IMG/VR virus record: IMGVR_UViG_3300027976_000168
Coordinates: 1 to 27,627 of that record
Source of the DNA: a virus
Reading direction: 5' to 3' (one strand)
Length of the DNA stretch: 27,627 nucleotides
Under the pieces are notes generated by a model. It had not been told where the DNA came from. It ran no database searches and saw nothing but the letters and a program-made list of their open reading frames with translations. Positions 22,722 through 27,627 of the stretch are shown piece by piece (position 1 is the stretch's first letter; the number at the start of each line of letters is the position of its first letter). Made by a program: the position numbers and the translations under genes.

Positions 22722-23041
22722 GAATACACGTAAAACCGTTATCAGTAAATCAAGTTTGGCAGGGCAAAAGATTTAAAACACCTAAATACAAATCCTACGA
22801 AATGGAATTGATGTTAATGTTGCCTCCTGTAAAGGTTAAATTTAATGGCAATTTAAAGGTGGATATAACCTTTGGCTTTAGTTCTACACTTGCGGACATA
22901 GATAACCCGTTAAAACCAATCCTAGACATCTTACAAAAGAAGTATGGGTTTGATGATAAACAGATATTTGAATTAAACATCAAAAAAGAGATAGTAAAAA
23001 AAGGTGATGAATTTATTGATTTAATAATAGAGCAAATCTAA
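22718..23041 (+). CDS. rusA: RusA-like Holliday junction resolvase
   Basis: 107 residues, normal RusA length. It carries SVNQVWQGKRFKTPKYKSYE near the start and the acidic cluster D60-x-D62-N63-P-L-K66 followed by D70, then FDD at about 78-80, matching the metal-binding aspartates of RusA-family enzymes (D70, D72 and D91 in E. coli RusA). RusA cuts four-way junctions made during replication and recombination. It lies next to HNH and Rad52-like genes, a typical phage recombination set. Confidence 0.85.
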   Translation: MRIHVKPLSVNQVWQGKRFKTPKYKSYEMELMLMLPPVKVKFNGNLKVDITFGFSSTLADIDNPLKPILDILQKKYGFDDKQIFELNIKKEIVKKGDEFIDLIIEQI

Positions 23042-23043
23042 TT

Positions 23044-23073
23044 TTTGTATTAAAAAATAATAGTATATATTTG
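23044..23073 (+). promoter_or_regulatory. Bacteroidota-type promoter, near-leaderless
   Basis: TTTG at 23044-23047, an 18-bp spacer and TATATTTG at 23066-23073. The start would be about 23078-23080, with ATG at 23082, so the mRNA would be nearly leaderless. It faces the NUMOD4-like gene and the Rad52-like gene after it. Confidence 0.7.
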
Positions 23074-23081
23074 TGTAAATT

Positions 23082-23357
23082 ATGAAAGAAACATTTAAAG
23101 ATATTACAGATTTTGAAGGTAGTTATCAGATTGATAAACAAGGTAACATTAAGAGCATTAAATTTCCAGAACATCGTATTTTAAAAGAGCGAATTAATGG
23201 ATCTGGTTATTCAATAGCAAACTTATCAAAAGACAAAAAGAATAAAAATTACTACGTTCATTTATTAATGGCTAGAACTTTTTTAGACTGCTATAAAGTA
23301 ACATGGAAAAACAATATTAAAACCGATAATCGATTAATTAATTTAATAAAACTATGA
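23082..23357 (+). CDS. NUMOD4/HNH homing nuclease remnant
   Basis: 91 residues. The N-terminus is a NUMOD4 DNA-binding motif (FKDITDFEGSYQIDKQGNIK, about 4-23), followed by RILKERINGSGYSIANLSK and VHLLMARTFL, as in HNH homing nucleases. Where the HNH usually has a conserved 'vnHidg..NN..NLew' the sequence is VTWKNNIKTDNRLINLIKL: the catalytic His is replaced by Trp and the end is missing. It is probably a decayed or repurposed homing nuclease. It has its own promoter, and its stop overlaps the next gene by 4 bp (ATGA). Confidence 0.7.
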   Translation: MKETFKDITDFEGSYQIDKQGNIKSIKFPEHRILKERINGSGYSIANLSKDKKNKNYYVHLLMARTFLDCYKVTWKNNIKTDNRLINLIKL

Positions 23358-23839
23358 AACTAGAAGATTTAAAAAAAGACATACCCTTTAAATGGAGGGT
23401 ACAAAGCGCAAATCAATATGGTGCTTCTTGCGTTGCTTACATTGATGCTCGACAAGTTCAAGACTTGTTAGATGAAGTTTGTGGTCAGGAATTTTGGCAA
23501 AGCAGATATTCAGAACATAAAGGAAATTTATTTTGTGAAATCGGAATAAAAACATCAGTGATATTAAATGTAGATGATAAAAAAGTAAATTATAGTAATT
23601 GGGTGTGGAAGTCAGATTGTGGATCTGAATCTAATATTGAGAAACAAAAAGGTGAAGCGTCAGACGCTTTTAAACGAGCTGCGGTTATGTGGGGGGTTGG
23701 CAGATTCTTATATTCTAAAAAGATTGTTAAACTACCTGTAAAAGAAAAAGGCGGAAAATGGCTACCATATTCAGAAAAAACATCAAAGTTTATATATGGA
23801 GACGATATATCTAAATGGTGCAACCTGTTAAATAAATAA
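23354..23839 (+). CDS. Rad52/22-type single-strand annealing protein
   Basis: 161 residues. Shows the Rad52-like core: IPFKWRVQSANQYGASCVAY (10-29), IDARQVQDLLDEVCGQEFW, then NWVWKSDCGSESNIE and KGEASDAFKRAAVMWGVGRF (about 99-118), the region conserved in phage Rad52/22 (Sak-type) recombinases. Such proteins bind single strands and anneal complementary DNA, and usually work with an exonuclease. The C-terminal GDDISKWC end is short. Neighbours (RusA-like, NinB-like, HNH) fit a phage recombination module. Confidence 0.85.
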   Translation: MKLEDLKKDIPFKWRVQSANQYGASCVAYIDARQVQDLLDEVCGQEFWQSRYSEHKGNLFCEIGIKTSVILNVDDKKVNYSNWVWKSDCGSESNIEKQKGEASDAFKRAAVMWGVGRFLYSKKIVKLPVKEKGGKWLPYSEKTSKFIYGDDISKWCNLLNK

Positions 23840-23841
23840 CC

Positions 23842-24249
23842 ATGAAAAGAATAAACGCAACATTTGAAGTTGAAAACGATTTACAAGAACATAATTTAAG
23901 AAACATCTTAGAGGGAATTAATGCTAAATACGTTAATACTTTGCCAAACACAGACCACTTAAAAGATAATGAAACTTTTATAAAGCTGGTTAAAGGAAAA
24001 AGGAACGCTCAACTATTACTGGATAGATTTACAAATGAAAATCGATGTTCTAATATATCAATTAAAGATGTAGAAAATTTAGAAGTTGACGGAGTTGACA
24101 TAAAAGATTATCCAGATTTTTGTGATGCTTTTTTTGCTGATGGTTGGTTAATATCTGAAAATAGAAATTTAACAGATGACGAGCTTATGAAATTAGGAGA
24201 CGACTATCCAGAGGTGTTAAGCGAAATGGCTTATGAACGTTATTTATGA
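23842..24249 (+). CDS. Acidic conserved phage protein, unknown function
   Basis: 135 residues. The C-terminal half has a phage-typical acidic pattern (DGVDIKDYPDFCDAFFADGW, then LTDDELMKLGDDYPEVLSE), resembling short conserved proteins of Bacteroidota phages. The N-terminal half (INATFEVENDLQEHNL...) is less clear. No enzyme motif is visible. It sits three bases after the Rad52-like gene and overlaps the NinB-like gene by 4 bp, so a role in recombination or replication is a guess from position. Confidence 0.5.
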   Translation: MKRINATFEVENDLQEHNLRNILEGINAKYVNTLPNTDHLKDNETFIKLVKGKRNAQLLLDRFTNENRCSNISIKDVENLEVDGVDIKDYPDFCDAFFADGWLISENRNLTDDELMKLGDDYPEVLSEMAYERYL

Positions 24250-24671
24250 TATTCAATCTTCAAAATAACGATGAAACAATAAAGGCAAATGAACGCTTTA
24301 AATGGCTAAAAGATAAAGGAAAGACTATTGAGTTATTAGAGAAAAAACAAACCCGTAGTGATAGCCAAAATAGGGCGTTGCATCTATTCTTTACAATCAT
24401 ATCAAGTCAATTAAACGAAATGGGTTTAGAGTTTAAATACTTAGGCTTAAAAGGGCAAATTTTAGAAACTAGATATACACCTGATTTAATAAAAAATTAT
24501 GTTTGGCGTCCTATTCAAGAAATAATGTTTGATATTAAAAGTACTAGAAAAATTAATACCAAACAGATTAATGATATTATAGATGTACTTGCTAAATTCT
24601 TTGCAGAGCGTGGAGTATTAATTGAGTTCCCAAGCATAGAAACATTAATGAATAAAAACACCAATAATTAA
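24246..24671 (+). CDS. NinB-like recombination protein
   Basis: 141 residues. The pattern KKQTRSDSQNRALHLFFTII (about 33-52), NYVWRPIQEIMFDIKSTRKI (about 83-102) and FAERGVLIEFPSIET (about 119-133) resembles the NinB/Orf family of phage proteins, which act as recombination mediators and bind single-stranded DNA. It is the last gene before a small RNA or attenuator element. Assigned on motif order and position next to Rad52-like and RusA-like genes. Confidence 0.6.
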   Translation: MIFNLQNNDETIKANERFKWLKDKGKTIELLEKKQTRSDSQNRALHLFFTIISSQLNEMGLEFKYLGLKGQILETRYTPDLIKNYVWRPIQEIMFDIKSTRKINTKQINDIIDVLAKFFAERGVLIEFPSIETLMNKNTNN

Positions 24672-24682
24672 ATAATATTTAG

Positions 24683-24690
24683 TATATTTG
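24683..24690 (+). promoter_or_regulatory. Putative -10 box (TATATTTG) before the terminator element
   Basis: TATATTTG fits TAnnTTTG. No TTTG -33 box is found 18-20 bp upstream. A start near 24695-24697 would place the transcript's 5' end at the pairing arm 24699-24710. Confidence 0.4.
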
Positions 24691-24698
24691 AACTTTAA

Positions 24699-24785
24699 AA
24701 ACTCACCACAATGAAAAAATTTATTAATAGCAAAAGAGTAAAAGCGAGTTCCTGTGGTGGGTTTCTTGCTTTTGCTCTTTTTTTT
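24699..24785 (+). ncRNA. Terminator with loop complementary to transcript 5' end (sRNA or attenuator)
   Basis: A strong intrinsic terminator: 24732-24748 pairs 24765-24781 over 17 bp with two G.U pairs, then eight T (24778-24785). Its 16-nt loop (24749-24764) ends in TGTGGTGGGTTT (24753-24764), complementary to AAACTCACCACA at 24699-24710 with one G.U pair. The two pairings interleave, forming either an H-type pseudoknot or alternating structures. A TATATTTG box upstream would give a transcript of about 90 nt. It could be a stand-alone small RNA or an attenuator of the gene at 24796. Confidence 0.6.
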
Positions 24786-24791
24786 ATATAA
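24711..24791 (+). CDS. Possible 26-residue leader peptide across the terminator
   Basis: ATG at 24711 directly follows the first pairing arm, and TAA is at 24789-24791, past the T run. The peptide has a basic start (MKKFINSKRVKASS), then Cys-Gly-Gly and a hydrophobic end (FLAFALFFI). A ribosome on it would occupy the terminator hairpin, so its translation could change termination. It may equally be an accidental ORF forced open by the hairpin sequence. Confidence 0.3.
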   Translation: MKKFINSKRVKASSCGGFLAFALFFI

Positions 24792-24795
24792 TATT

Positions 24796-25080
24796 ATGAA
24801 AGAGTTAAAAGAATATTTTTCAGGACGAGGTCAAGTAAAGGACTACGTATTTAACCAAATAAGCAAGACTAAACACGCTTTTTTGTACGAAGTCAAAAAT
24901 AATGACGCTATACACTACGAAATTTTTAAACGCAAAGAAAACGCAATGTATGAATGTATTTCATATCCAACAGACAAAGCGTTCGGAGTTTGGGCATGGA
25001 CTACATTATCATTACAGCGAGCAAAAGAAATATTAAAAGATATAGAATTTAATGAAAACTTGAAAGATGGCGGAGAATAA
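24796..25080 (+). CDS. Small conserved phage protein after the attenuator-like element
   Basis: 94 residues from ATG at 24796; an upstream in-frame start at 24754 lies inside the terminator loop and gives a Leu/Phe-rich lead made by the T run, so it is rejected. Pattern: YFSGRGQVKDYVFNQISKT, then FLYEVKNNDAIHYEIFKRK and YPTDKAFGVWAWTTL. Such short proteins occur in Bacteroidota phages near replication genes, without known role. It overlaps the next gene by 14 bp. Confidence 0.6.
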   Translation: MKELKEYFSGRGQVKDYVFNQISKTKHAFLYEVKNNDAIHYEIFKRKENAMYECISYPTDKAFGVWAWTTLSLQRAKEILKDIEFNENLKDGGE

Positions 25081-25732
25081 AAAATCTTTTGTTTTATATG
25101 TTGATTTAATTCATACCGTTTTAAAGATGCCAAATAGTAAGGCTGGTGAATTGTTTAAACATATTTTAAAATATGTAAATGATGAAAATCCAGAAACGAA
25201 GGATTTAATTATCCAATTAACTTTTGAGCCTATTAAACAACAGTTAAAAAGAGACTTAAAAAAGTATGAAGATAAGAAAAAGCAATGGAGCGAAGCTGGT
25301 AAACGTTCAGCAGAAGTAAGAAAGGTTAACAAAAAAGAACGAACGTTAACGACCGTTGAAAGTCGTTCAACGGATTTAACTGTTAGTGTTAATGATAGTG
25401 TTAATGTTAATGTAAATGTAATACCTAAAGGTATTTATACAGAAAAAGATTTTTTAAAAGATTGGAATGATTTAAGAACAGAACATTTAAAGAAGCCGTC
25501 TTTTTTGAATAGATTAACAAATGAAGATTTAACCAACTTAAAAGACTTATTAAACAACTATAAAAAAGAAGATTTTAACAATTCGCTCATAGGCTTGTTT
25601 AAACAAAAGAAATTACCAAACGGAAACACAACAATGCAAAGTAATCCCTCGCATTTTTTAAAATTCTTTAACAGCTACTTAACGGCTTACCACGACAAAA
25701 ATGTAATGCTTTACGGAAAAGAAATAGAATAA
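25067..25732 (+). CDS. Replisome organiser-like protein (DUF6291-like N-terminus)
   Basis: 221 residues. The N-terminal part has SFVLYVDLIHTVLKMPNSKA (about 7-26) and GELFKHILKYVND, then EPIKQQLKRDLKKYEDKKKQ and SEAGKRSAEV, which resembles DUF6291-like and replisome-organiser N-terminal domains. A Val/Asn-rich linker (about 106-118) made of near-hexamer DNA repeats follows. The C-terminal half (KDFLKDWNDLRTEHLKKPSF, LTNEDLTNLKDLLNN) is helical and may bind DNA or the helicase. It directly precedes the ATPase gene (1-bp overlap), as initiator-helicase pairs often do. Confidence 0.6.
   Translation: MAENKKSFVLYVDLIHTVLKMPNSKAGELFKHILKYVNDENPETKDLIIQLTFEPIKQQLKRDLKKYEDKKKQWSEAGKRSAEVRKVNKKERTLTTVESRSTDLTVSVNDSVNVNVNVIPKGIYTEKDFLKDWNDLRTEHLKKPSFLNRLTNEDLTNLKDLLNNYKKEDFNNSLIGLFKQKKLPNGNTTMQSNPSHFLKFFNSYLTAYHDKNVMLYGKEIE
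25379..25419 (+). repeat. Val/Asn-coding short repeats in the replication gene
   Basis: GTTAAT and close variants (GTTAGT, GATAGT, GTAAAT) repeat in tandem, coding a Val/Asn/Ser-rich linker. Such a tract is prone to slippage. It is followed by an inverted repeat AATACC/GGTATT (25420-25435), which resembles the palindrome at 26700-26715. Confidence 0.6.
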
Positions 25733-26568
25733 TGGAAAAACTAAAAATAGAAGATTTTAATATTAAAAAGGTTTTTGATTTTGATGCAGCGTATAAAAAA
25801 TGTTTTGTTGATGTTACAAAACCAGTTGAAAAGCCTCCAGTAGCATTAGGAATAGGCTATCACTATTACAAAAATGAAAAGTACTTAAATCCAACTTTCA
25901 CATACGGAGAATTAAGCGCAATTATAGCACCACAGAAGTCTAAAAAATCATTTTTCAAAAGGGCTGTTGCATCAGCATATATTGGAGGACAATCAATTAA
26001 TTATTTTCCAAGTCTAATCTCATGTAGGCAAGGCAATAAAATTGTTTTAGATTTTGATACAGAGCAGGGAGAGTTCTATGCGCAACGCTCTTTTAAAGGA
26101 GTTTGTGAAATGGTTGGTAATAACTATAAAAATTATCTACCTTTTGGAATTAAACTTTTAACGGATTCAGAAATGCTTTTATTTATTGATGGTGTTATAC
26201 AACGTAATAAAGACAATATTGGAATGGTTTTTATTGATGGTATTGCAGACTTGTGTTTTAATCCAAACGACATAATACAAAGCAACGCAGTAATTAATAA
26301 GCTGAAAGAGTGGACTGGATTCGGTATTCATGTTTGTTGTGTGATTCATAAAACTTTTGATAAAGATAAAGCGTTTGGACATTTAGGAACTTATGTACAA
26401 AAGAAATGCGAAACATCAATCTTTTTATCAGTAACAGATGCAGAGGTAAAAAATAGCCCTATAAAGGTTGTACAAAAAGATTCAAGAGGTGCGCCATTTG
26501 ACGACTTCTATTTTGATTTAGATTTAAACAACTTAACACCTAAAGAGTGCGAGCAAATGAAATGGTAA
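25732..26568 (+). CDS. RecA-fold replicative helicase-type ATPase (RepA-like)
   Basis: 278 residues. RecA-like layout: a P-loop region IIAPQKSKKSFF (64-75), VLDFDTEQG (105-113), Walker B VFIDGIADL (166-174, D169) and a sensor-like VCCVIHKTF. It looks like a phage RepA/DnaB-type helicase or loader. The P-loop is A66-PQKSK-K72-S73, so it keeps Lys and Ser but has Ala for the first Gly and Lys for the second Gly, an irregular form. It follows the initiator-like gene with a 1-bp overlap and is the last gene before a regulatory gap. Confidence 0.75.
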   Translation: MEKLKIEDFNIKKVFDFDAAYKKCFVDVTKPVEKPPVALGIGYHYYKNEKYLNPTFTYGELSAIIAPQKSKKSFFKRAVASAYIGGQSINYFPSLISCRQGNKIVLDFDTEQGEFYAQRSFKGVCEMVGNNYKNYLPFGIKLLTDSEMLLFIDGVIQRNKDNIGMVFIDGIADLCFNPNDIIQSNAVINKLKEWTGFGIHVCCVIHKTFDKDKAFGHLGTYVQKKCETSIFLSVTDAEVKNSPIKVVQKDSRGAPFDDFYFDLDLNNLTPKECEQMKW

Positions 26569-26630
26569 TAGTTATTTTTTTCCATTATAAACGTTAAAAA
26601 GATATAAATTATAGATTATTTTCTATTATA

Positions 26631-26684
26631 AATAAAAATAAATAAAAAATTTGTGTAATTAATTAATTAATTTGTGTATATTAG
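26631..26684 (+). promoter_or_regulatory. Diverged copy of the 20.03-kb promoter region
   Basis: AAAATAAATA, then TTTGTGTAATTAA and TTTGTGTAT occur in the same order as at 20028-20071. Here the spacer between TTTG (26650-26653) and the -10 (TATATTAG, 26677-26684) is 23 bp against 19, longer by one 4-bp AATT-type unit, and the -10 is weaker than TATCTTTG. It faces the gene at 26778 and may be a weak or regulated promoter. Confidence 0.5.
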
Positions 26685-26699
26685 CAATTAATAAATATT

Positions 26700-26755
26700 A
26701 TACCTTTAAGGGTATTAAAGTAGAAATTAATGTACAATTGACACCTAGAGGGTAT
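26700..26755 (+). repeat. Two operator-like repeats before the gene at 26778
   Basis: A near-palindrome ATACCTTTAAGGGTAT (26700-26715, 14 of 16 matching) and a second similar copy ACCTAGAGGGTAT (26743-26755). They lie just downstream of the promoter-like block and 22-78 bp before the next ATG, a place for a repressor or initiator to bind. Confidence 0.4.
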
Positions 26756-26777
26756 AAACAACATTAACCAAAAGCCG

Positions 26778-27275
26778 ATGAATATTGATAAAGCACTAGA
26801 TAGATTAAGATGGAGGTTTCAAAATTCATGGAAACCTAATGAGCTTGATGTTGAAGCATACAATTCTATCATAGCATACAAAGAAAAGCAAGAAGATAAC
26901 AACTTACAAAAAAATGAGAACCTTGCGAAACTATGGATTCATCAATTAATCCTTTTAAACGAGACTAAGATGTATGATGGTGAGCGTTCAATTCAGATTA
27001 TTGACGAGATATTAAAAGATAGCGTGAATGACTGGTGCGTTAAATTACACTCTAAGATATCACAGATGCGTTTAAATGCTTTTTTAATAGACAAGTATAA
27101 CTTAGAAGAAGATAGTCTTTTAAATCGCACTAAAACAATTGAAAAGAACTCGTATATTGCTGAAAAATACAAAGATGATATACTAGAATTTAATAAAATT
27201 AATACTAAAATTGAGGATATTATTAAATTTATTAAGAATCAAATTAATAGGATTGTAAATGATTTTGAAAAATAG
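26778..27275 (+). CDS. Conserved flavophage protein, function unknown
   Basis: 165 residues, helical. Starts NIDKALDRLRWRFQNSWKPN and has NLAKLWIHQLILLNETKM, then GERSIQIIDEILKDSVNDWC. This type of protein is frequent in flavophages near replication genes, with no known role. The second half is charged and helical (DILEFNKINTKIEDIIKFIK). No enzymatic motif is seen. The operator-like repeats upstream suggest it is regulated separately from the operon before it. Confidence 0.6.
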   Translation: MNIDKALDRLRWRFQNSWKPNELDVEAYNSIIAYKEKQEDNNLQKNENLAKLWIHQLILLNETKMYDGERSIQIIDEILKDSVNDWCVKLHSKISQMRLNAFLIDKYNLEEDSLLNRTKTIEKNSYIAEKYKDDILEFNKINTKIEDIIKFIKNQINRIVNDFEK

Positions 27276-27318
27276 ACCACTGGAAACAAGTAAAAAAAGA
27301 AATTAAGAAATTATAAAA

Positions 27319-27396
27319 ATGACAGGCAGAAACAAAAAAGCGATGGCAAAAATAATTTACAGAAAAGTGTATTTTTATTTTGTAGTTAATACATAA
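27319..27396 (+). CDS. Possible 25-residue basic peptide
   Basis: ATG at 27319, TAA at 27396. The peptide is basic and then aromatic (GRNKKAMAKIIYRKVYFYFV). It overlaps the -33 box of the next promoter, so it may not be a gene; it is listed because no other coding is visible in 27276-27437. Confidence 0.25.
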   Translation: MTGRNKKAMAKIIYRKVYFYFVVNT

Positions 27397-27409
27397 TACT
27401 GTATATTTG
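27379..27409 (+). promoter_or_regulatory. Bacteroidota-type promoter
   Basis: TTTG at 27379-27382, a 19-bp spacer, TATATTTG at 27402-27409: a full consensus match. It faces the gene at 27438, leaving a leader of about 20 nt. Confidence 0.75.
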
Positions 27410-27437
27410 AAGTATAATAATTAAAACAAAAGAAATT

Positions 27438-27605
27438 ATGAGAACTTTACAAGACGTTTATTTATCGCAAGAAGCATTTGACAAAGACCTTGATGACTGT
27501 TTAACTATAATTACTTACCCAAGTAAAAGAAAGCCTTTTTATGTGTGTGAACATATATCTCCTGCACTTTACACAAGGAAAGTAAATATTTACATAAATA
27601 AGTAA
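27438..27605 (+). CDS. Small protein of 55 residues
   Basis: ATG at 27438 in the AGAAATT context, TAA at 27603-27605. The sequence starts MRTLQDVYLSQEAFDKDL and ends in HISPALYTRKVNIYINK. It follows a strong promoter, so early expression is likely. No family is recognised. The next gene starts on its stop codon (TAATG). Confidence 0.55.
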   Translation: MRTLQDVYLSQEAFDKDLDDCLTIITYPSKRKPFYVCEHISPALYTRKVNIYINK

Positions 27606-27627
27606 TGAGCAAAGACTTAATAAAATG
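27605..27627 (+). CDS. Start of a gene cut by the right window edge
   Basis: ATG at 27605 overlaps the previous TAA by one base and reads MSKDLIK to the edge. Only seven codons are visible, so nothing can be said about function. Confidence 0.45.

Noticed and set aside
24754-24795. GTG start at 24754 for the gene at 24796
   Set aside because: It is within the terminator loop, and the extra residues (Leu/Phe run) come from the T-rich stem.
25420-25435. AATACC/GGTATT palindrome as an operator
   Set aside because: It is inside a coding region; it is only noted for its likeness to the repeat at 26700 and may be chance.
26569-26600. T run after the helicase-type gene as a terminator
   Set aside because: Seven T are present but no stable stem directly upstream.
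1-27627. tRNA genes, CRISPR arrays, integrase and attachment sites, anti-defence or toxin-antitoxin systems
   Set aside because: None could be supported by eye: no cloverleaf, no regular spaced repeats, no tyrosine or serine recombinase motifs, and no recognisable toxin-antitoxin pair among the small ORFs.

Overview
The window is a stretch of a tailed, siphovirus-like phage genome that very probably infects Bacteroidota, most likely a flavobacterium. Supporting signs are a very AT-rich composition, every convincing gene on the + strand, several promoters of the Bacteroidota type (TTTG, 18-19 bp, TAnnTTTG), translation starts without Shine-Dalgarno sequences but often with the pentamer AAATT directly before ATG, and proteins resembling known flavophage families. 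Both ends are cut: a terminase small subunit lacks its start at the left edge, and a gene has only just begun at the right edge. No integrase, CI-like repressor, tRNA, CRISPR array or insertion sequence is visible.

Left part (1-18.5 kb), late genes: packaging (TerS end, TerL), a tail assembly chaperone with an apparent programmed -1 frameshift, small tail-completion proteins, a protein with Ig-like domains, a large tail protein with a BACON-like end, and the tape measure. The head genes then follow: XkdF-like protease/scaffold, major capsid protein, a tail-tube-like protein, portal, a head-completion protein and a second tail-tube-like paralogue. After these come a fibre with a typical flavophage tip, a membrane-anchored coiled-coil protein, an M15 peptidase endolysin and a holin-like protein. 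A terminator lies after the first tail-tube gene and another after the holin-like gene. This order differs from the textbook siphovirus order: tail genes lie between terL and the head genes, portal follows capsid, and the chaperone is 5.5 kb from the tape measure.

Right part (18.5-27.6 kb), replication and recombination genes, densely packed with many 4-bp ATGA overlaps: DEDDy exonuclease with a zinc ribbon, a DnaA domain IV-like protein, HNH nuclease, RusA resolvase, a degenerate NUMOD4/HNH homing-nuclease remnant, a Rad52-type annealing protein, a NinB-like protein, a replisome-organiser-like protein and a RecA-fold helicase-type ATPase. Together they suggest origin melting, helicase loading or unwinding, and annealing-based recombination with junction resolution. 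Interspersed are many small unknown genes.

The most interesting non-coding element is at 24683-24791: a promoter-like -10 box, then a strong intrinsic terminator whose 16-nt apical loop is complementary over 12 nt to the very start of the predicted transcript. The whole lies across a 26-codon ORF. It could be a small RNA with a pseudoknot or an attenuator for the following gene. A duplicated promoter region (about 20.03 and 26.63 kb) and a short promoter-to-terminator unit at 19.93-20.01 kb are also worth attention.
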